From Eutreptiella sp. 'Long Island Sound 2002' (lineage: Eukaryota > Euglenozoa > Euglenophyceae > Eutreptiales > Eutreptiaceae), in contig OZ038381.1 of assembly GCA_964036045.1 (NCBI GenBank), positions 136,678,306 through 136,742,305 on the forward strand: a DNA stretch of 64,000 nt, written 5' to 3'. Shown piece after piece: positions 56,001 to 64,000 of this stretch. The notes beneath the pieces are model-generated. The model worked only from the letters and a program-made list of their open reading frames with translations, was not told the DNA's origin and searched no databases. The position numbers were made by a program, and so were the translations under genes. Numbering within the stretch: the stretch's first letter is position 1; every line of letters begins with the position of its first letter.

Positions 56001-57146
56001 CCCGGAGGGGGGTTAATTAATTCACGGAGGTGTCCAATAATTCACGGAGGGGGTTAAATAATTCACGGAGGTATCAAATAATTCCCGGAGGGGGTTAAAT
56101 CGTTCACGGAGGTATCCAATAATTCACGGAGGGGGTTAAATAATTCACGGAGGTATCAAATCATTCCCGAAGGGGGTTAAATAATTCACGGAGGTATCCA
56201 ATAATTCACGGAGGGGGTTAAATAATTCACAGAGGTATGAAATAATTCACGGGGGCGGTTAAGTAATTCACGGAGGTATGAAACAATATACGGAGGTATG
56301 AAACAGTTCACCGAGGGGATTAAATAATTCACGGAGGTATCAAATAATTCACGGAGGGGGTTAAATACTTCACGGAGGTATGAAATAATTCACGGAGGGG
56401 TTGAAATAATTCACGGAGGTATCAAATCATTCACGGAGGGGGTTAAATAATTCACGGAGGTATGGAAGACTACACGGAGGGGGTTAGATAATTCACGGAG
56501 GTATGAAATAATTCACAAAGGGGGTTAATTAATTCACGGAGGTATCAAATAATTCACAGAGGGGGTTAAATACTTCAGAGAGGTATGAAAGAATTCACGG
56601 AGCGGGTTAAATAATTCACGGAGGTGTGAAATAATTCACGGAGGGGGTTAAATACTTCACGGAGGTATGAAATAAATCACGGGGGGGGGGTTAAATAATT
56701 CGCGGAGGTATCAAATAACTCACGGAGGGGGTTAAATAATTCACAGAGGTATCAAATGATTCACGGAGGGGGTTAAATAATTCAGGGAGGTATCAAAAAA
56801 TTCACGGAGGGGGTCAAATAATTCACGGAGGTATGAAATAATTCACGGAGGGGGTTATTGGATTCTCGGAGGTATCAAATAATTCACGGAGGGGGTTAAA
56901 TAATTCACGGAGGTACCAAATAGTTTACGCAGGTGGTTAAATAATTCACGGAGGTATCAAATAATTCACGGAGGGGGTTAAGTAATTCACGGGGGTATGA
57001 AATAATTCACGGAGGGGGTCAAATGATTCACGGAGGTATGAAATAATTCACGGAGGGGGTTAAATGATTCACAGAGGTATAAAACAATTCACGCAGGGGG
57101 TTCGATAATTCACGGAGGTATCAAATGATTCACGGAGGGGGTTAAA
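53050..57146. repeat. 2791-bp offset duplication inside the satellite
   Basis: Rare variants recur at a constant distance of 2791 bases: CCGGAGGGGGGTTAATTAAT (53211 and 56002), AACAATATACGG (53491 and 56282) and TTCGATAATT (54310 and 57101). The matching segments, at least 53050-54355 and 55841-57146, are near-identical for about 1.3 kb. They diverge just after 54355. The offset equals about 68 dimers. Confidence 0.85.
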
Positions 57147-60100
57147 TAATTCACGGAGGTATCAAATAATTCAGGGAGGTATGAAATAATTCACCCAGGT
57201 ATGAAATAATTCACAGAGCGGGTTAAATAATTCACGGAGGTATGAAATAATTCACAGAAGGGGGTTAAATAATTCACGGAGGTACGAAATGATTCACGGA
57301 GGGGGTTAAATAATTCATGGACCTATCAAATAATTCACGGACGGGGTTAGACAATTCACGGAGGTATGAAATAATTCACGGAGGGGGTTAAAAAATTCAC
57401 GGAGGTATGGAATAATTCGCACAGGGGGTTAAATGATTCACGAAGGTGTGAAATAATTCACGGAGGGGGTTAAATGATTCACGGAGGTATCCACAAATTT
57501 ACGGAGGGGGTTAAATAATTCACGGAGGTATCAAATAGTTCACGGAGGGGGTTAGATAATTCACGGAGGTATGAAATAATTCACGGAGGGGGTTAATAAT
57601 TCACGGAGGTATGAAATGATTCACGGAGGGGGTTAAATAATTCACGGAGGTATCAAATAATCCACGGAGGGCGTTAAATACTCAACCGAGGTATGAAATA
57701 TTTCACGGAGGGGATTACATAATTCACGGAGACAACAAATAATTCACGGAGGGGGTTAAATAATTCACGGAGGTATCAATTAATTCACGGAGGGGGTTAA
57801 ATGATTCACCGAGGTATCAAATAATTCATGGAGGGGGTTAGATAATTCACGGAGGTATGAAATGATTCACGGAGGGGGTTAAATACTCAACCGAGGTATG
57901 AAATATTTCACGGAGGGGATTAAATAATTCACGGAGACAACAAATAATTCACGGAGGGGGTTAAATAATTCACGGAGGTATCAATTAATTCACGGAGGGG
58001 GTTAAATGATTCACGGAGACAACAAATAATTCACGGAGGGGGTCAAATAATTCACGGAGGTATCAATTAATTCACGGAGGGGGTTAAATAATTCACGGAG
58101 GTATCAAATCATTCATGGAGGGGGTTAAATGATTCACGGAGGTATGAAAGACTACACGGAGGGGGTTAAATAGTTCAGGGAGGTATGAAATAATTCACAT
58201 CGGGGATTAAATAATTCCCAGAGGTGGTTAAATAATTCACGGAGGTATCAAATAATTCACGGAGGGGGTTAAATACTCAACCGAGGTATGAAATATTTCA
58301 CGGAGGGGATTAAATAATTCACGGAGACAACAAATAATTCACGGAGGGGGTTAAATAATTCACGGAGGTATGAAATAATTCTCGGAGGGGGTTGAATAAT
58401 TCACGGAGGTATCAAATAATTCACGGAGGGGGTTAAATAATTCACGGAGGTATCAAATAATTCACGGAGGGGGTTAAATGATTCACGGAGGTATCAAATA
58501 ATTCGAGGAGGGGGTTAAATAATTCACGGAGGTATCAAATAATTCACAGAGGGGGTTAAATAATTCACGGAGGTATCAAAAAATTCACGGAGGGGGTTAA
58601 ATACTCAACCGAGGTATGAAATATTTCACGGAGGGGATTAAATAATCCACGGAGACAACAAATAATTCACGGAGGGGGTTAAATAATTCACGGAGGTATC
58701 AATTAATTCACGGAGGGGGTTAAATTATTCACAGAGGTATCCAATAATTCATGGAGGGGGTTAAATAATTCACGGAGGTATCAAATCATTCATGGAGGGG
58801 GTTAAATGATTCACGGAGGTATGAAAGACTACACGGAGGGGGTTAAATAGTTCACGGAGGTATGAAATAATTCACATCGGGGATTAAATAATTCCCAGAG
58901 GGGGTTAAATAATTCACGGAGGTATCAAATAATTCACAGAGGGGGTTAAATACTCAACCGAGGTATGAAATGTTTCACGGAGGGGATTAAACCATTCACG
59001 GAGACAACAAATAATTCACGGAGGGGGTTAAATAATTCACGGAGGTATGAAATAATTCTCGGAGGGGGTTGAATAATTCACGGAGGTATCAAACAATTCA
59101 CGGAGGGGGTTAAATAATTCACGGAGGTATCAAATAATTCACGGAGGGGGTTAAATGATTCACGGAGGTATCAAATAATTCACGGAGGGGGTTAAATAAT
59201 TCACGGAGGTATCAAATGATTCACGGAGGGGGTTAAATAATTCACGGAGGTATCAAATGATTCACGGAGGGGGTTAAATTATTCACGGAGGTATCCAATG
59301 ATTCACGCAGGGGGTTAAGTAATTAACGGGGGTATGAAATAATTCACGGAGGGGGTTAATAATTCACGGAGGTACCAAATAATATACGGAGGGGGTTAAA
59401 TAATTCATGGAGGCATCAAATAATTCACGGAGGGGGTTAAATGATTCACGGAGCTATGAAATAATTCACGGAGGGGGTCAAATGATTCACGGAGGTATGA
59501 AATAATTCACGGAGGGGGTGAAATAATTCACGGAGGTATCAAATAATTCACGGAGGGGGCTAAATAATTCACAGAGGTATCCAATAATCTACGGAGGTAT
59601 GAAATGATTCACCTGGGTATGAAATAATTCTCAGAGGGGGTTAAATAATTCACGGAGGTATCAAATAATTCGCAGAGGGGGTTAAATAATTCACGGAGGT
59701 ATCAAAAAATTCACGGAGGGGGTTAAATAATTCACAGAGGTATGAAATAATTCACAGAGGGGGTTAAATAATTCACGGAGGTATCAAATAGTTCACGGAG
59801 GGGATTAAATAATTCACGGAGGTATCAAATGATTCACGGAGGGGGTAAAATTATTCACGGAGGTATCCAATAATTCACAGAGGGGGTTAAGTAATTAACG
59901 GGGGTATCAAATGATTCATGGAGGGGGTCAAATGATTCACGGAGGTATCAAATAATTCACGCAGGGGGTTAGACAATTCACGGAGGTATGAAATAATTCA
60001 CGGAGGGGGTTAATAATTCACGGAGGTATGAAATAATATACGGAGGGGGTTCAATAATTCATGGAGGTATCAAATAATTCACGGAGGGGGTTAAATAATT

Positions 60101-63100
60101 CACGGACCTCTCAAATAATTCACGGAGGGGGTTAGACAATTCACGGAGGTATGAAATAATTCACGGAGGGGGTTAAGTAATTCCCGGAGGTATCAAATAA
60201 TTCACGGAGGGGGTTAAATAATTCACGGAGGTATCAAATAATTCACGGAGGGGGTTAAATGATTCACAAAAGGTATCCAATAATTCACGGAGGGGGTTAA
60301 ATAATTCACGGAGGGGGTTAAGTGATTCACGGGCGTATGAAATGATTCATGGAGAGGGTTAAATGATTCACGGAGGAATAAAATAATTCACGCAGGGGGT
60401 TAGATAATTGACGGAGGTATGAAATAATTCACCAAGGTATGAAATAATTCACAGAGCGGGTTAAATAATTCACGGAGGTATGAAATAATTCACGGAGGGG
60501 GTTAAATAATTCACGGAGGTATCAAATAATTCACAGAAGGGGGTTAAATGATTCACGGAGGTGCGAAATGATTCACGGAGGGGGTGAAATACTTCGCGGA
60601 GGTATCAAAAAATTCACGGAGGGGGTTAAATAATTCACGGAGGTATGAAACAATTCACGGAGGGGGTTACATGATTCGCGGACCTATCAAATAATTCACG
60701 GAGGGGGTTAAATAATTCACGGACCTATCAAATGATTCACGGAGGTATGAAATAATTCACCCAGGTATGAAATAATTCACAGAGCGGGTTAAATAATTCA
60801 CGGAGGTATGAAATAATTCACGGAGGGGGTTAAATAATTCACGGAGGTATCAAATAATTCACGGAGGGGGTTAAATAATTCACGGAGGTATCCAATAATC
60901 TACGGAGGTATGAAACAATTCACCTGGGTATGAAATAATTCTCAGAGGGGGTTAAATAATTCACGGAGGTATGAAATAATTTGCAGAGGGGGTTAAATAA
61001 TTCACGGAGGTATCAAAAAATTCACGGAGGGGGTTAAATAATTCACAGAGGTATGAAATAATTCACACAGGGGGTTAAATAATTCACGGAGGTATCAAAT
61101 AGTTCACGGAGGGGATTAAATATTTCACGGAGGTATCAAATGATTCACGGAGGGGGTTAAATTATTCACGGAGGTATCCAATAATTCACAGAGGGGGTTA
61201 AGTAATTCACGGGGGTATGAAATAATTCACGGACGGGGTCAAATGATTCACGGAGGTATCAAATAATTCACGCAGGGGGTTAGACAATTCACGGAGGTAT
61301 GAAATAATTCACGGAGGGGGTTAATAATTCACGGAGGTATGAAACAATATACGGAGGGGGTTAAATAATTCGCGGAGGTATCAAATAATTCACGGAGGGG
61401 GTTAAATGATTCACGGAGGTATCAAATAATTCACGGAGGGGGTTAAATAATTCATGGACCTATCAAATAATTCACGGAGGGGGTTAAATAATTCACGGAG
61501 GTATCAAATAATTCACATAGGGGGTTAAGTAATTCACGGGGGTATGAAATAATTCACGGAGGGGGTTAAATGATTCACGTAGGTATAAAATATTTCACGC
61601 AGGGGGTTAGATAATTCACGGAGGTATCAAATGATTCACGGAGGGGGTTAAATAATTCACGGAGGTATCAAATAATTCACGGAGGTATGAAATCATTCAC
61701 CTAGGTATAAAATAATTCAGAGAGCGGGTTGAATAATTCACGGAGGTATCAAATAATTCACAGAAGGGGGTTTTATAATTCACGGAGGTGCGAAATGATT
61801 CACGGAGGGGGTTATATACTTCGCGGAGGTATGAAATAATTCACGGAGGGGGTTAAATAATTCACGGAGGTATCAAAAAATTCACGGAGGGGGTTAAATT
61901 ATTCACCGAGGTATGAAATAATTCACGGAGGGGGTTACATGATTCGCGGACCTATCAAATAATTCACAGAAGGGGGTTAAATAATTCACGGAGGTGCGAA
62001 ATGATTCACGGAGGGGGTTATATACTTCGCGGAGGTATGAAATAATTCACATTGGGGATTAAATAATTCCCAGAGCGGGTTAAATAATTCACGGAGGTAT
62101 CAAATAATGCACGGAGGGGGTTAAATACTCAACCGAGGTATGAAATATTTCACGGAGGGGATTAAACCATTCACGGAGACAACAAATAATTCACGGAGGG
62201 GGTTAAATAATTCACGGAGGTATGAAATAATTCTCGGAGGGGGTTGAATAATTCACGGAGGTATCAAATAATTCACGGAGGGGGTTAAATAATTCACGGA
62301 GGTAGGAAATAATTCTCGGAGGGGGTTAAATAATTCACGGAGGTATGAAATAATTCACGGAGGGGGTTACATGATTCGCGGACCTATCAAATAATTCACG
62401 GAGGGGGTTAAATAATTCACGGACCTATCAAATAATTCACGGAGGGGCTTAGACAATTCACGGAGGTATCAACTAATTCACAGAGGGGGTTAAATAATTC
62501 ACGGAGGTATGAAATAATTCACGGAGGGGGTTAAATGATTCACGGAGGTATCAAAAAATTCACGGAGGAGGTTAAATGATTCACGGACGTATCAAATAGT
62601 TTACGGAGGGGGTTAAATAATTCATGGAGGTATCAAATAATTCACGGAGGGGGTTAAATAATTCACGGAGGTATCAAATAATTCACGCAGGGGGTTAAAT
62701 GATTCACAGAGGTATCAAATAATTCGCGGAGGGGGTTAAATAATTCACGGAGGTATCAAATAATTCACGGAGGGGGTTAGTAATTCAGGGGGGTATCAAA
62801 TAATTCACAGAGGGGGTTAAATGATTCACGGAGGTATAAAATAATTCACGCAGGGGGTTAGATAATTCACGGAGGTATCAAATGATTCACGGAGGGGTTT
62901 AAATAATTCACGGAGGTATCAAATAATTCACGGAGGTATGAAATAATTCACCTAGGTATGAAGTAATTCACAGAGCGGGTCAAATAATTCACGGAGGTAT
63001 GAAATAATTCACGGAGGGTGTTAAATAATTCACGGAGGTATCAAATAATTCACCGAGGGGGTCAAATAATTCACGGACGTATCAAATAATTCACGGAGGG

Positions 63101-64000
63101 GCTTAGACAATTCACAGAGGTATCAAATAATTCACGGAGGGGGTGAAATAATTCACGGAGGTATAAAATAATTCACAGAGGGGGTTAAATGATTCACGGA
63201 GGTATCAAAAAATTCACGGAGGGGATTAAATGATTCACGGACGTATCAAATAGTTTACGGAGGGGGTTAAATAATTCACGGAGGTATCAAATAATTCACG
63301 GAGGGGGTTAAATAATTCACGGAGGTATCAAATAATTCACGGAGGGGGTTAAATGATTCATGGAGGTATCAAATAATTCACGCAGGGGGTTAGACAATTC
63401 ACGGAGGTATGAAATAATTCACGGAGGGGGTTAATAATTCACGGAGGTATGAAATGACATACGGAGGGGGTTAAATAATTCATGGAGGTATCAATTAATT
63501 CACGGAGGGGGTTAAATGATTCACGGAGGTATCAAATAATTCACGGAGGGGGTTAAATAATTCACGGACCTATTAAATAATTCACGGAGGGGGTTAGACA
63601 ATTCACGGAGGTATGAAATATTTCACGGACGGGGTTAAATAATCTACGAGCTATGAAATGATTCACGGAGGGGGTTAGACAATTCACGGAGGTATGAAAG
63701 AATTCACGGAGGGGGTTAATGATTCACGGAGGTATCAAATAATATACGGAGGGGGCTAGATGATTCACAGAGGTATCAAATAATTCACGGAGGGGGTTAA
63801 ATAATTCACAGAGGCATCAAATAATTCACGGAGGTTGTTAAAAAATTAATGGAGGCATGAAATGGTTCACGGAGGGGGTTAAATAATTCACCCACGTATG
63901 AAATAATTCACTGAGGGGGTTAAATAATTCACGGAGGTATGAAATAATTCACGGAGGGGGTTAAATGATTCACAGAGGTATCACATAATTCACAGAGGGG

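Larger units (their letters stand above)
50579..64000. repeat. 41-bp dimeric satellite, over 13.4 kb, runs off the window
   Basis: The unit is two related halves of 20 and 21 bases: ATTCACGGAGGTATCAAATA, then ATTCACGGAGG followed by GGGTTAAATA. About 327 dimers fill the interval with no other sequence, including no gene or transposon. Variants (ACTACACGG, CGGACCTATC, GAGACAACAAAT, CACC(T/C)(G/A)GGTATG) are shared by separate blocks, which shows internal amplification. The array starts abruptly after 50578 and continues past the end of the window. Confidence 0.97.

Noticed and set aside
50094-64000. CRISPR array
   Set aside because: The satellite has no unique spacers and the setting is eukaryotic; both halves of the dimer are repeats.

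Overview
The window looks like nuclear DNA from a repeat-rich eukaryote, most likely an alga or other protist. I cannot name the species. The evidence is a decayed LINE with AP endonuclease, reverse transcriptase, RNase H-like and CCHC parts; a complete Merlin-type DNA transposon; frame-preserving GT...AG introns; CGGBP1/hAT-like zinc fingers; a chromodomain; and very long tandem arrays. There is no operon structure, and no housekeeping gene, rRNA or tRNA was recognised. Long G/C homopolymers are everywhere and often sit where reading frames break.

Layout: (1) 1-1600, a 33-bp minisatellite whose orientation flips twice. (2) 2361-7546, a decayed CGGBP1/hAT-like finger gene, several degenerate direct repeats, a tandemly duplicated 161-bp block, a second finger gene (5898-6407), a (TA)n tract, and inside that tract a complete Merlin-type transposon (6488-7546). 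It has about 120-bp inverted termini, an 8-bp target duplication and an open 260-codon transposase. (3) 7555-10388, GC-rich sequence with homopolymers and no supported gene. (4) 10389-21481, a minus-strand LINE whose endonuclease/partial-RT segment is present twice as a near-identical 3144-bp tandem duplication. (5) 21736-22100, a Cys-rich 179-bp direct repeat.

(6) 23105-47535, a mosaic of large elements. A family called X here occurs at 23105-26965 and 36086-43085. The second copy is split by a 2481-bp element with inverted termini and by a 650-bp insertion with a 10-bp target duplication. A second family, T, encodes an unidentified protein that may be a transposase; it occurs at 34549-36088, 43689-45954 and 47067-47535. 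Each T copy is preceded by an array of about 149-bp repeats. Between 27739 and 33850 lies a separate gene cluster: a possible DDE-type transposase (28306-29957), an acidic/proline-rich ORF and a multi-exon gene ending in an acidic, lysine-rich tail. Nine near-identical GGGCACTGCAGTGCCC palindromes are scattered through this cluster, at least one inside a frame-preserving intron. This is the most unusual signal in the window.

(7) 47536-50578, mostly unexplained sequence with a basic small ORF, a minus-strand chromodomain (49351-49665) and a pentanucleotide array. (8) 50579-64000, an unbroken satellite with a 41-bp dimer unit and nested higher-order duplications (409 bp and 2791 bp offsets). 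It runs off the window and could be centromeric, pericentromeric or subtelomeric.

The genes do not form a pathway. Almost everything recognisable is mobile-element machinery at different stages of decay; only the Merlin transposase and the 5898 finger gene look intact.
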